A stretch of 64,000 bases of DNA from Perognathus longimembris pacificus. Lineage: Eukaryota; Chordata; Mammalia; Rodentia; Heteromyidae. The notes beneath the pieces were generated by a model, which was given only the letters and a program-made list of their open reading frames with translations, was not told the origin of the DNA and made no database searches. Positions 46,908 to 58,521 of this stretch are shown here, one piece after another (positions within the stretch are counted from its first letter, which is position 1; each line of letters opens with the position of its first letter). Both the position numbers and the translations under genes were made by a program. The DNA is taken from the NCBI RefSeq assembly GCF_023159225.1, contig NC_063172.1:63732828-63796827 (forward strand), given 5' to 3'.

Positions 46908-47215
46908 TGTTAGTATTTCTCCTGCCTCAGGTCCTCAGCTCACTAGGTCCTCCTCCTCCACTAGCTCCCAGACCCACCCATACCTGAACACCCTTCCCTA
47001 GAGCTATAATGAGCCATTTCCACTCACTATTCAGATCTACCTACTTCCCCTCTAGCCCTAGTTATATAAGTGACCACCTGGATTAAAGTGCAGATGCTGT
47101 ATTGCTCCCTCTGCCATGGTAGATATGGTCCCACTACTAAACCTCTGTATAAGCCTTCTCCTGTCCGTGACTATCTCCGCAGGGTCCCCTGGGATGACTG
47201 GAACAGATTCTTTCA
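46908..47215 (+). mobile_element. 3' LTR of provirus D
   Basis: 308 bp, same ends as the 5' LTR. Contains the TATA box 'gttatataagtgacc' near 47050 and ATTAAA near 47083 as a possible variant poly(A) signal. Confidence 0.82.
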
Positions 47216-49089
47216 ACTTCTAATTCTGTCATTATGTCAGCTGCACCTAAGGAAAAAGTCTGTCTTCCTTCAACCCTTCTCCACACTGCTGTCTGAACAT
47301 CTGGACCCAATGTAGCTCTGATTTTAAAGCTTCAACAGTTTTCCTGCCTTCAGTATAGAACTCATGTTTTGTATCAGTGATTCTTTCCCTCTACTTTCTT
47401 TTTTGTGCGACTCTTCAGTTATACTAACATGTCAAAAACTAACCCATAGTGTGTTTATCTGTTTCTTTGTCTCCTAACCTCCTTTCTTGACCTTCAGAGA
47501 TCCTGAAAGTCCTTCCCAACTTGTGTGTATGTGTCTGTGTGTTTGGTGTGGGTGTGAGTGAGTTAGTGACACTTTTCTACCTTCTCACATTAGCATATGC
47601 TTGTTTGTATCAAATGCTTTACCAGATCAGATCACATTTATTAGTTCTCTCTTCTAATAGCATGTAGATTTCCTGTGTGCCGGAACTGTATTCTCTTTAT
47701 AGATCCTTGCGAAAACAGGGTAGAAAGTACAGAGGTGCTGGGAGAACATTTGCTGAATGAGTGAATGAAGGAAGGAAGGAAGGAATGTAGTGGGTTTCAC
47801 TAAGTATAAAATTGTGATATATTCATGGAAGAGATAAAATTTGACCAGGTTGAGTAACACAATCTAGAGATTTCTACAGTATTTCTTTTTCAGAAAAGGT
47901 TTAGAATAAAGTTAGGTGAAAACTCAGTGGCAGTTCTTGTTTTTCCCTTCTGTTCAAGGTTAAAGGGAGGCTGTGAGCGTCTGTTAAGGTTATATGTTTG
48001 TTGAGGAACAGATAACAATGGCGTGAAGTTCCCTACTAGTTTTGCTTTTCAGCAACACATAGATCAAACTTTCCTCTTTTCTTCCCCAAGGCACTGGCTA
48101 GCCCACTCCTAAGACTAAACCAAATACCAGGAGTTAGGATGAAAATGCAACAGATAAGCATAGGTTTTTCATGGGCAAACTTCACCTATTTTCTCACTGA
48201 AGATAACAGTAGTAGCTGCCACTTGGAGATGTTGGGAGGATTAAAGAGCTCAGAGAGATAATAAACTTAAAAGAGTATTGAACAGCCAGTTCAGAATTCA
48301 GTCAGTGAAGTGAATGGAGATGCGCTGTAAATGTCTTTTCCCATTTTCCATCCTTCATCACCAGCCCATTCTGTGAGCATGTAAATGCTAAAGGGCAAAT
48401 GGAAGGTGGATAGGGCCAGCACTGGGACCTTTGGTTTAGGTCTGTTTTACAACATTATGACCTATCTGTGTGGATTATCTACGCCAATGACATTTCCTGA
48501 GTACCAACAGCAGTAACTCCACAGGCATGCTAGCCAGATAAGAAGACCCAGGTGTGCCTGTGAAGAAACTTTTATTGCACTAAGGTGGCCATGATAATGC
48601 TTGTAGCCAAAGACATGAAAGGTACTCTTGTGTTTGATGATCTCAGTTGGACTTATCCATTTTAGAGACATCTAGGGACACATTTTAGAAGTCAAACTGA
48701 TTGTCGTGCACAAAACAGACACTGGGAAAATAACTTCTGTACCAACTTAAATCACCTCCATCCAAGCCTTTTTCCTCAAATGTCCAGGCATATTTCCCCT
48801 GATTTGAAACGCCACATTTGTGATTTATTTGGGCACCTATTTTTAAACTGCAGTGATAATAGCAGAAATTGTGTGCCCAAACAATAAATTTATCGAGAAA
48901 ATAGCAATAATACTAAAAGAGTGTCAACCTAAAGTGTGGACAATGTTCAGTCTACTAAGGGGGGTTGAACAATTTCTAAAATATGGTAAATATGAAATGC
49001 TTTTCATCTGTTTAAATATTAATGGATTAAATGTTTCATATGACTCAGAAAATAAGAAAATCCCAGTTTCTGCTAATTTGTGAGATTTC
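47216..49089. other. Unique sequence
   Basis: A GT-rich stretch at 47522-47560 and a short GGAA run at 47768-47786. The minus-strand frame at 48462-48671 could not be matched to any protein I know. No exon structure seen. Confidence 0.45.
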
Positions 49090-49205
49090 TTTTTTTTTTT
49101 AACTGTTTTTTTGAAATTTTATTGTAAAGGTGATGCACTGAGGGGTTACAGTTCCACATGTAGTTACTGAGTACATTTTTTTGGAACAGTGTCACACCAG
49201 TGTGG
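49090..49205 (-). mobile_element. Short L1 3' end, antisense
   Basis: Oligo-T tail, 'tttattgtaaaggtgatgca', 'ctgaggggttacagttccac', truncated about 110 bp from the tail. It is followed by a GC-richer stretch (49200-49265) of unknown origin. Confidence 0.75.
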
Positions 49206-50984
49206 ACTGCAGGTGAGTGGAGCGTCAGGCATTCTGCCGGGATGGAGGCGGAACACCACCCGGAGCTCAAATCTGTTTTCTCAAGCCAGCTGCCTTGATT
49301 TTTCCTTTCTGTCCAGACTCTCTATGCAGTTATAACTTACTTGAGCTGTTTTTCTAGGAGTGAAAGATTCTCTGGAGTAGTAAAACTGGGTTCTTGGAGG
49401 GAGCTTAGCTAGGGATCTGCTGCTGCTCTACCGTTTTCCACATTTTATAGAACTCATCTTTTAATTATTTGGATTCAAATTAAGTAAAAATTTCAATATA
49501 TTCAACTCTCTACTTGGCCAGCACGTTTGTATTCTGGCTAAGGATTTTGTCCATAAACCCTAGCCAGCGATCTTACGTATTTAAAGTATTAAGATACGGC
49601 AGTGTCATTTCATGGGCTTAAAATGTGATAGCTAATTTGGATCCATTGGTTTAATTCTACTGTAGTCTGTTTGTTTTTATTGTGCAATCCTGGTTTATAC
49701 AGTGTTTGATTGTATTTTTTTCCACTGATAATCTTGCTTCAGTGGATTTTTAAAGTACATTCACATTTATGTAATTTTGTGAGACATGATTTTAACTTTT
49801 TCCCATGCTGTAATATTGAGCCTCCTTGCTTTTCAGTTTCCAGTGAAGTGACTTAACTATTTCTGTAGATAATTCCATCTTTCAATTTTAAAGCACTTGT
49901 TTTGAAGTTCAGGGTTGTTTGGGAGCACAGCAGTCAGCCCATTTTCAACTATTTAGATACCTTGATTTTAAAACTAAGTAGGCTGTGCTTTGTATCTTGT
50001 ACTGGCAAATGTATATTTACTTTTTATAACAGTAATTCTGGCTTTAATTTACAATTCTTTATTTTTGGTGATTTAACTTGGTATCTCTCTGCAATTCCAT
50101 GTTGGAACTAAAAGCAAAACTAATACACGTCTGCAGCAACTTCTCACATGTGTTTCTAATCAATGTGCTACACCTTTCCATTAAAAAGACATTTCCAATT
50201 TCATATTTCTTATCTTGAAAGCTCATTATTTTGCACTGACTTATAGTGGACTCTATTTTTCGTGTATTAGCATACACATATAAATGTTCTCAGTCTTGAT
50301 GTTTACCATATAGTATTGTTCTTTCTTGCTCTTTTAGTAATTAAAAAGTCTTCTGCAAATAATCAGGGTAAAGGTGAGTCTTATCTATTTATCTGTGCAT
50401 GGTAGTGTTCTAAAGACACTTAATAGTTGGAAAAGCAGTAATGATGAGGTAGATTTGGTATATTGGCTCTTGTTTTTCCATGAGCAATGGTGTTTTGTCA
50501 CTGAGGATACTTACAGCAGCAGCTCAGAAAGTTTTAGAGTTGATAAACGGCATCTCCAATAGCACCTACTCATGAATATGTGCTTAGTACTTCTCCAAAT
50601 GACAGCAGTAATATATTTACACATATTTAATGAATGGGTTTTAAGACATCAGTAAGATTTTAGTTATGAGTGTGTGTGTGTGTGTGTGTGTGTGAAAAAC
50701 TGTATTGTGATTTTTGTGTTGCAAGTTCTACTTTATTCAGGTTTATTGGTAAGTACAGTAGTAGAGATCTGTACAGGAAGTATTGCAGTCACTGCTGGAT
50801 AACATCAAGACTCCAGATTGTCCACCCATCAAAGCCAATCATCAATCCTAACTGAATTAGCTGCAGAGGAAATGCTAGAAGACTAAGCATTAGGTTAACT
50901 TTCATATTTGCATATCTATGTGATATATATACATTTAGAGTAATACTTGTGTATATATGATCACTTCACAAATAGTTTTCATTA
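49206..50984. other. Unique AT-rich sequence
   Basis: Contains a (TG)n microsatellite at 50670-50694 and no other recognised element. Confidence 0.5.
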
Positions 50985-51125
50985 AAATGTGATTGGGGAA
51001 ACTGGGAGAAAGCAAAGGAAGGGGTAATATTGTCCAAAAAATGAAATATGCTCCCTAATTCCTCTGTACAACACCTTAAAAATAACCAAATTATATTTTA
51101 AAAACAATAAAGATGTTAAAAAAAT
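50985..51125 (+). mobile_element. Diverged L1 3' end, sense
   Basis: 'ggggtaatattgtccaaaaa' and 'cctctgtacaacacctta' are decayed sense versions of the recurrent L1 3' end, followed by an A-rich tail with AATAAAG. Confidence 0.5.
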
Positions 51126-51631
51126 CCTCTTGATTCGAGAGTATTTCTTAGGACTCGAGATTTAAGTGTGAGAATCTTGTTGTGATGACTCTGTCCCATG
51201 TTCTGAATCATGGAGACAACTCTGAAATTTGACTAATAAAATAAAACTTCTCATTTTCACCCTTAAGAGACAATTAGAAGATGATGGCTAAATGATAAAG
51301 CTTTCTGGTGTGAAGCTGTGGTAGAACATTCCCTGGATGACTGATACATGGAAACTGGAAGTTTAGCACACTTCTGAGAAGAAACAGGGAAAACATTTGG
51401 GTTTAAGTTGAGTCAACTTAGAACACCAGAGACAAACTAACCAGATGACAAAAGAGGAGGGGATGCTTTAAATGTGGAAAATGATAGTTTCTTTTTAGTT
51501 TTTATGATGGCACTAGAAGCTGTTAGATTTCGTTGGGACATACAATGGGACAATGCTAGATCAGCTGCCCCCTGGGCAGTCTAGAAAGCATCCTGGTAGA
51601 TTTACTTTAGAACCTCCATGATAGGAAAATA

Positions 51632-52005
51632 TATTTGTGTTAGCTTTCTGTTGCTGTAGTAAACACCTAAGACAATCAACCCCCAAAGAGAAAACTGTTA
51701 GTTTGGTTATCATGGTTCCCAAGATTTCAACCACAATCAGTCGGCTGTATTGCCTCAAGGCCTGTAGTAAGACAGCCCATCATGGAAGGGGCACATAGCC
51801 GTGCAAAACTGTTCACATCATAGCCAGGCAGAAAGCAAGCAAGAGGTAGAGCCTGGGGATTCACTATTTCCTTCATGGACAAACCTTCAATGAATTAAAG
51901 ACAGTACACCACATCCTATCTTCTACAGTTTCCATCATTTGCTAATGGTACCAATTGAGGACCAATCCTTCAACATATGGGTCTAAAGGACTGTCCCCAT
52001 GCAGC
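51632..52005 (-). mobile_element. Ancient MaLR-like LTR, antisense
   Basis: Antisense signatures that I associate with ERVL-MaLR LTRs: 'gctttctgttgctgtagtaa' at the start, 'atcatggaaggggcacatag' in the middle and 'ccaattgaggaccaatcctt' near the end. No internal sequence. Subfamily not assigned. Confidence 0.5.
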
Positions 52006-52636
52006 TATAGTAGCATTCCGCTCAAGATTCCTGTGAGCCACAGATTTCATTCTGGGTATAATTATGGAAAACATACTGCAACTTTTTGTTTCTTAGTCCG
52101 AACATATTTAAGTAGGCACCTACAAGAGTAGAGTTACCCAAGTGCTCTCTAACCTGGAAAATACAATATAGAAGTTGTTTATCTTTATTAAGTGGTAAGA
52201 TTTGTTGAGATTTTTGACACATCTCATACTTTTATAGCATATAACAAAACTCTTACAAAAAGCCATAAACACTTATCTCACTATGTGCAACTATGTTTCT
52301 CATGAAATTTAACTTAATAAAGGTGATAATATTGAAGAAAAGACATAATACAGAGGCCAAATATTTGACATATATAACCTAATTTTTCATTTTATGTTCT
52401 TACAATGGACATCACTAGTGGATACCAACACATTTGTTCTACTTTGCCTAGGTGTAGTCACAAAACTACCAAAATTCCTGCCAGCCAAACTGATATGTAG
52501 AAGTCGACTCCTGAAAACTATTAATTATTTCTCCTAGTCAAGTGACATCCTGATTGGATTATATGCAGAAAAGGACAAAAGAGATTTTTTTCCTCCTTGT
52601 AAGTCATCATTATAAAGAATGTTTTAATTTGGAGCA

Positions 52637-52677
52637 GGAAAAGAAAGAAAGAAAGAAGGAAAGAAAGAAAGAGAGAG

Positions 52678-52711
<34 letters not shown>

Positions 52712-52870
52712 GAAGGAAGGAAGGAAGGAAGAAAGAAAGAGAGAAAGAGAGAAAGAAAGGAAGGAAGGAAGGAAGGAAGGAAGGAAGGAAAGATGGAAGG
52801 AAGGAAAGAAGGAAGGAAAAAAGGAAGGAAGAAAGAAAGAAAGAGAGAAAGGAAGGAAGGAAGGAAGGAA

Positions 52871-52928
<58 letters not shown>

Positions 52929-52930
52929 GA
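52637..52930. repeat. (GAAA)n/(GGAA)n purine microsatellite, about 290 bp
   Basis: Alternating blocks of GAAA and GGAA with few interruptions. Its length being a multiple of no particular frame yields long Lys/Arg/Glu-rich frames on plus and Phe/Leu/Ser-rich frames on minus; none is a gene. It is the longest simple repeat in the window. Confidence 0.98.
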
Positions 52931-55900
52931 ACATTTTTAAACATTTTCAGGAATGAGAATGTGAGATGCGTCAGGTTAAAACATGGAGTTGCTTCCAACA
53001 TCTCAGATTATTGATAGCTTAATTACCTTCAGAGTCCAACATGGTTTTGCATCCATTGTGTTTGTCATAACATGATGACTATGAAGTGATTAGGCTTCTG
53101 CCAAATAATAAATAGAAATTCAAGTACAAATATCTCCAAGTAGATCAGAATAATTTTGTGAATAAAGTGTAGAATACAGGCAGCTACATTAAAATACCAT
53201 ATGCTCATATTTCTTAAGTCATTGTCAGACACAATTTTCATGCATCATCTTGAAGCTGCTTAATACAGTTTATATTGAAAGACTATTATTTGGCCTTTTC
53301 CAAAATACCCAGTAAATAACCTTTTGTTCAATTACATTTTTTCTTAAGATAAAATTGTAAGACCTTCAAGTATTACAGCAGTTTTCTTCTAGATATGTGG
53401 CAAAATTTACAAAAGTTCTTCTATTCAACTGGTAAATATTTGATAGCAGAAAGGCTCAGGGATAACCAGGGAAACGAAGCCACAGGAGAAGGAGGAAAGT
53501 TCTCAGCTTTACATAAGCTTTCTGCTTGGAAGGATCAGAAGATAAGAGAGAGTAGAAGCAAAATGGCTATTTTTACTCATTCTGGCTGGGAGCTCACTTC
53601 CTGGAAGGACAGCATGACTGTGTCTGGTGAATAACGAGAGGCAACAGCTGTGAGCCATGCCCTTAGTCCTCTGCCCCTCAGACCTGGCAGAAGGGCGTTG
53701 ATTTTCCCCTCTGTTCATAAAGCAGTATCACCCCATTGCTGCTTGCTTCCTGAGGAATGGTTACCTTCACTGAACCAGGTGACATAATTTGGCACCAAGA
53801 GGTAAAGAAAGTAAATTGTTTTAAGATCAGTGTTAAAAAAAAAAAACCTCACTAAATTCTACTTATTGCCATCTTGTGTGTGAATGTAGTTTTGCCAAGA
53901 ACCTATATTTGTAAGACTGTGTGGGTGAGAGGGGCTGTTCTGTCTATGAATCAATAGAGGACATAATACAGGATTCATACATGTCCTATAATGGACACAC
54001 TGGGGATTTTTCTTTATCTGTGGCCCGATAAATGAATATACTTGCTCCAATGACCTAATTCTTTCTTTTAAGACATGCATTCTAGAGAGCTAAAGAACGA
54101 CCCCAGCAAGATGCCAGGTTTTCTTGGATTAGACAATAGGAGTTAGACAGAGGAATGGTCACCCTGAGCATCAGATATCCTGGGGGAGATGTCACGTCAG
54201 ATCAGATCCAAAAGTCAACCTGATAGAAACACAAGAGAAAAATATTCGAATTCGAATGTCCTTCCATCTTTCATTAGCTCTTTCAATTATACAAAAAGCA
54301 TACTAACACCTCTCACACATTTGTTTCAAGTATGAAAACAAACGAGTAAGTAGGGATGGGCTTTCAAAGAAAGTTTACTGGAAAGCTATTATATGATTTT
54401 GAGATATGGTTTTAACCCTAACTTGGTTAACTCTTCACATAATGAAAGGGAAAGAGAAAGAACATTGCAAGTCTAACATTAATCATCAGAGTTGGAGAAA
54501 TAGACTTCATCAAATACTAGTTATTTCACTTAACTCGTTTAGATAACATCGGGTGCTTTATCTAGAAAAAGAGTAGCAGAACCAATCTCAATGCCATTGT
54601 CTGAAGACAAAGTGTGATAATGCTTGCAATAATTATAAAATGGGTTTTCTGAAACTACCTCTGGATAATGTAAGATATACTAATTAGTGATCATTTATCT
54701 CTAAAGCACTCAAAGTATCTCCCATGACCTATACACAAGGATATAAACATGGAAAAGCTTCCTAATGTCTTTATACTTCAGAACTCAGATGTCCTCCATT
54801 TCTTAACAAAGACATTTACAATGTTAGCATCTTGCTTTCAATGGATACAGAGTAATGTATATAATACCAAGACAAGGCATTGACACCATGACAATTAGGC
54901 AACCTAGAGCTTCCCAACAAAATCCAGCAGAGAGTCTAGTGTGCAAGGGGAAAGTACGTTTTCTAGGTGTCAGCTTCTGGAGGCTGTTGCTCCAAAGGAG
55001 GTCATTGCCCAGAGTAATGCGAACAGTTGGGAATCTCTCCCACTCTCTATTGCCTGAAGGTCAACAGCCATCTGGTCTGACCCATGCTGGCTTTCCAATT
55101 GAGAGTGAAAACAGATTTGCTATCATGTCCAAGAACAAAGGGCAGAGCTGCATTGTGGAAAATGTAGATGACACAGTTGCCTTCATCCATACCGAATGTG
55201 TATCTCAATTTTCTGCAAATACATTCTTTGGCAAGCTTTCCAGTAATTAAAAGGCTGAAGTATATGAGACATCAGAAGGAGGAAAATATGAACAGTACAC
55301 TTTTTTGAATGATAAGCCAATTATAAAAATGACAAGGTTCTTTTTGAGTAATAAATCCAAGTGCTATCTTTCAAATGTAGAAAATAAATCAAATAAAGCA
55401 ACAAGCAAATCCTAAATGAAATAGATGTTACACAGTTTAGCATTGTGTGCTCTGAATTTTTTGCCTGTGTTTTCATAAAAAGAAATCTGGCATTCTAAGT
55501 AGGACATTGCACAAGAGATTAAAATGAATGCCTATGAGTATCCTTTTATTTTCTTGGCAGACCACATGCTGATCCAGCAGCCATCCATCTTTTACCCTTT
55601 CCCAGAGACTGGTTAACTAATACTACCTGGTGATAAAACTGTCCAGTTTTTTTTTTTACAATATAAATTAGAAACATAAAATCAATGCTGAGCTTGGGTC
55701 AGATATCTTCTCAGTATTAAATATTTTCCACACAACATTCAGCTTTATGCACTTGGTAAAATGTTAAAAAAAAATCTCCAACAACCAAGGAACTTATCTT
55801 TTAAAATTGACTCGAAGGATATTAAACATATTACAGCTAATTTCACATGCTGCGTTAAGACATTCTATTTATACATTCAAAAACTACAGGGCTCTCCGTA

Positions 55901-56870
55901 ACAGCCCTAAGTAATTCCATCTTGCAGTACAAGGAATATTGTTAATGTTCAAAGATTAGAGAATGCACCCTGTTTGACCTTTGCTCCTTATTGAAAGATA
56001 GCATTCAAATACCAGGAATGTAGTTTTCTTCAAATCATTGATTTCTCCTATAAGGAAGAGATGATTAAATAGGATACTCTAGACTTAATAAGGCAACAAA
56101 AGAACTGGTGATTTCTTTTCATTCTAGCGTCTCAGAGCTGTTTGCCTTGGGATTTAGAAATTGAGAGAACAAGTTGCTGACCCAAGAATGGAACAGCCAC
56201 GTTTAGTTATTTTGGTAATACCAGCACTGAAATGGGACACGTGCCAGAGGCAAGCACACTTTGCAGCGCGGGCATACTGCACAGCTTATTTTAACTGATG
56301 GTTCAGCACATGTTTGGATGCTTAAAAATGAACAAAATGACTGGATGCATGAGAGCATTGAAACTGGAGATGCAGAAAGCAAAATGGCTTTCTCAAATAC
56401 TTCCAGTTTCTGAATGTCTCTTAATGTTCCCAACCCTTTCTTGTAAGCATTCATTCACTGAAGCATTTGTTCAGCAAGTACCTATCCATAGTATCCTACT
56501 GCCAAATGTAATGGTAAGTCCTATAGCTTCGAATGCATTCACAGCCTCATTTAATGGAGATTATAGTTCAGTGGTAAGGCTTCATTGCTGGGCATTTGGC
56601 GCCTCAAGAAAAACGTCTTGACAAATCTATGCCAGTTCCTTTAAATATAAGATTTTTTTTGTAAATTTCAAGGCATAATCCTATATGCTTGTGCAAAAGG
56701 AAAAAGAAATTCCAGCAGATAACTGTGGCCATGCTCTCTTGCAAGCTCTTTCTAGTTTTGCCCGATGATGGTAGCAGCCTTGTCACACTCTGTAGGAGAA
56801 CATGGTGGAATGACAGCCACAAGTACACTCAGGACAGAGCACAGCACCTTGATCTTGGATTCTTACCTTC
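52931..56870. other. Unique non-coding sequence, nearly 4 kb without recognised repeats
   Basis: No SINE, L1 or LTR recognised. The 131-residue open frame at 54855-55250 is the longest outside repeats. It shows no domain, and I do not consider it a gene on this evidence. Regulatory DNA or a decayed element are alternatives. Confidence 0.45.
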
Positions 56871-56882
56871 AAAACTGTAAGA

Positions 56883-57103
56883 GGGGCTGGGGATATGGCC
56901 TAGTGGCAAGAGTGCTTGCCTCGTATACACGAGGCCCTGGGTTCGATTCCCCAGTACGACATATACAGAAAATGGCCAGAAGTGGAGCTGTGGCTCAAGT
57001 GGCAGAGTGCTAGCCTTGAGCAAGAAGAAGCCAGGGACAGTGCTCAGGCCCTGAGTCCAAGGCCCAGGACTGGCAAAAAAACAACAACAAAAAAACAAAA
57101 AAA
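56883..57103 (+). repeat. IDL-Geo-type SINE, sense, 12-bp TSD
   Basis: Full dimer: the first ID unit keeps a good A box ('tggcctagtggcaagagtgc') and a B box (GGTTCGATTCC, 56940-56950). The second unit starts near 56978 ('agaagtggagctgtggctca'). The tail is A/CAA-rich. Perfect duplication AAAACTGTAAGA at 56871-56882 and 57104-57115. It is the best sense-strand reference copy in the window. Confidence 0.95.
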
Positions 57104-57115
57104 AAAACTGTAAGA

Positions 57116-58275
57116 AAATTGACATCTGTTCAAGGCACCTTGGTCTTTGCTATTCTGTCATGGCATCTCTAGGATACTAATACCGAGAAGGATGACAGTG
57201 AACCTATACTTAGGATTCATTATGCAGATAAAAATCCACGCCCCAAAATCCAGAATAGAGAAATTCGTATTATACCCAATAAAACAGAAAGCTAATAAAT
57301 TCTATGAAACAAATGAAAGCAGGTAGGGGTTAAGAGTTTAACAGGATCTAGGGTAGAGGATGACATGTTTCAGAATTAAGAAGGATTGGCAGAGACACAT
57401 CATGAAAAAGGTTCCAAATGACTGAACACTTGTGAGAGAAGCTTTCCAAGCAGACGCAAGAGTACAGAAGCTCTGATGAGCATTCCTAGAGTGCTGGAGA
57501 CACATCAAGAAACCACGGGCCTGGCATGCAATGTGAGCACAGTAGGAGAGGAGCCCTGGTTAAGACAGCAGCCTGGCGGGGAGGGCCTCAGAGCCCAAGC
57601 AACCCCTCTGCTAGGGTGACCGTGCCAAAGGACTCCTCGATTCCCGGTAAGTTCATCTTTCCCAGTATCCATCATTTTCTACAACTCCTCAGTTTCTGAA
57701 ATTCAGACACTGATCTGGTCCAAATTTACCATCTTTTACAGGGCAAAAGATACTTGAATCATGCTCTAGCTATCATTCTCAATTATGATATTGTTCGTTA
57801 ATATCAATTACCCAATCTTTTACATTCTCAAATTAGGAAAACTAATAAAAGCTCCTTCACGAGTTACGGCCCCAAATATTAGCAAATGGAGTCAAGAGTA
57901 TATTAACAATGGTTAAAGCTATGGGAACATTACTTGATAAAGAACACAAACTGAACTATGTACACTCAGATGGCTTAATCCCAAGGAAGAGGGCTATACA
58001 GAGGGAGGGGACAGACAGTCCTTTGGTATAAAGGACAGTGGCTCACAGTGATCTACTTTACTATTTATGCTTGAAAGAGGGGATTGGATGACCTGAAGAG
58101 AAAGCAAGGCCCCCAGTAAAGTAATACATTCAAATGCAATGGAAGTAAGGCTGGTATTTGTTTTTATAAACCCCCAGTCATATCTATGTCCGCCTTCCAA
58201 CAGTCCCACTGTATATTGTGCATATGTGTTCCAACAGTATTTTATTATTTATTATGTGATACCAAGAATCGTAAT
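57116..58275. other. Unique sequence
   Basis: A GC-richer patch at 57540-57650 includes 'cccggtaagttc', a donor-like motif, without any supporting exon. Confidence 0.45.
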
Positions 58276-58290
58276 CTGATAAAACTTTTA

Positions 58291-58506
58291 TTTTATTTTA
58301 TTTTATTTTTTTTTTGCCAGTCCTGGGCCTTGGACTCAGGGCCTGAGCACTGTCCCTGGCTTCTTCCCGCTCAAGGCTAGCACTCTGCCACTTGAGCCAC
58401 AGCGCCGCTTCTGGCCGTTTTCTGTATATGTGGTGCTGGGGAATCGAACCTAGGGCCTCGTGTATCCGAGGCAGGCACTCTTGCCACTAGGCCATATCCC
58501 CAGCCC
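58291..58506 (-). repeat. Young IDL-Geo-type SINE, antisense, 15-bp TSD
   Basis: TTTTA/T-rich tail, body in reverse to 58506. Perfect duplication CTGATAAAACTTTTA at 58276-58290 and 58507-58521. Nearly identical in body to the copy at 31178. Confidence 0.95.
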
Positions 58507-58521
58507 CTGATAAAACTTTTA

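Larger units (their letters stand above)
41352..47215 (+). mobile_element. Provirus D: old non-coding ERV with tRNA-Phe-like primer site
   Basis: 5' LTR 41352-41643, primer site 41645-41662, polypurine tract 46892-46907, 3' LTR 46908-47215. The internal 5.26 kb contains later insertions (L1 stub, SINE, solo LTR E) and no intact gag, pol or env frame. Two blocks (42480-43400 and 45612-46172) are homologous to the provirus B body although the LTRs are unrelated. The LTRs differ much more than those of provirus C (I estimate 15-20 percent with several indels), so D is older. The flanks TGTTC and ACTTC are not a convincing duplication. Confidence 0.83.

Noticed and set aside
41347..47220. Target duplication for provirus D
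   Set aside because: TGTTC on the left and ACTTC on the right agree at only 3 of 5 positions, which is not evidence by itself.
48462..48671. Minus-strand frame thought to be a processed pseudogene
   Set aside because: No protein family could be recognised, and no poly(A) tail or target duplication was seen.
52521..53014. Long open frames on both strands (up to 137 residues) of Lys/Arg/Glu or Phe/Leu/Ser repeats
   Set aside because: They are translations of the GAAA/GGAA microsatellite; every frame stays open because the repeat units contain no stops.
54855..55250. 131-residue plus-strand open frame
   Set aside because: Longest frame outside repeats, but no recognisable domain and no splice or promoter context; a frame of this size is expected by chance in 64 kb.
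56883..57103. tRNA gene (A and B boxes present)
   Set aside because: The boxes belong to the ID-derived SINE, with a dimer structure, A-rich tail and target duplication; no tRNA cloverleaf is intended.
57640..57660. Splice-donor-like cccggtaagttc as evidence for an exon
   Set aside because: An isolated donor motif without an open frame or acceptor is not enough.
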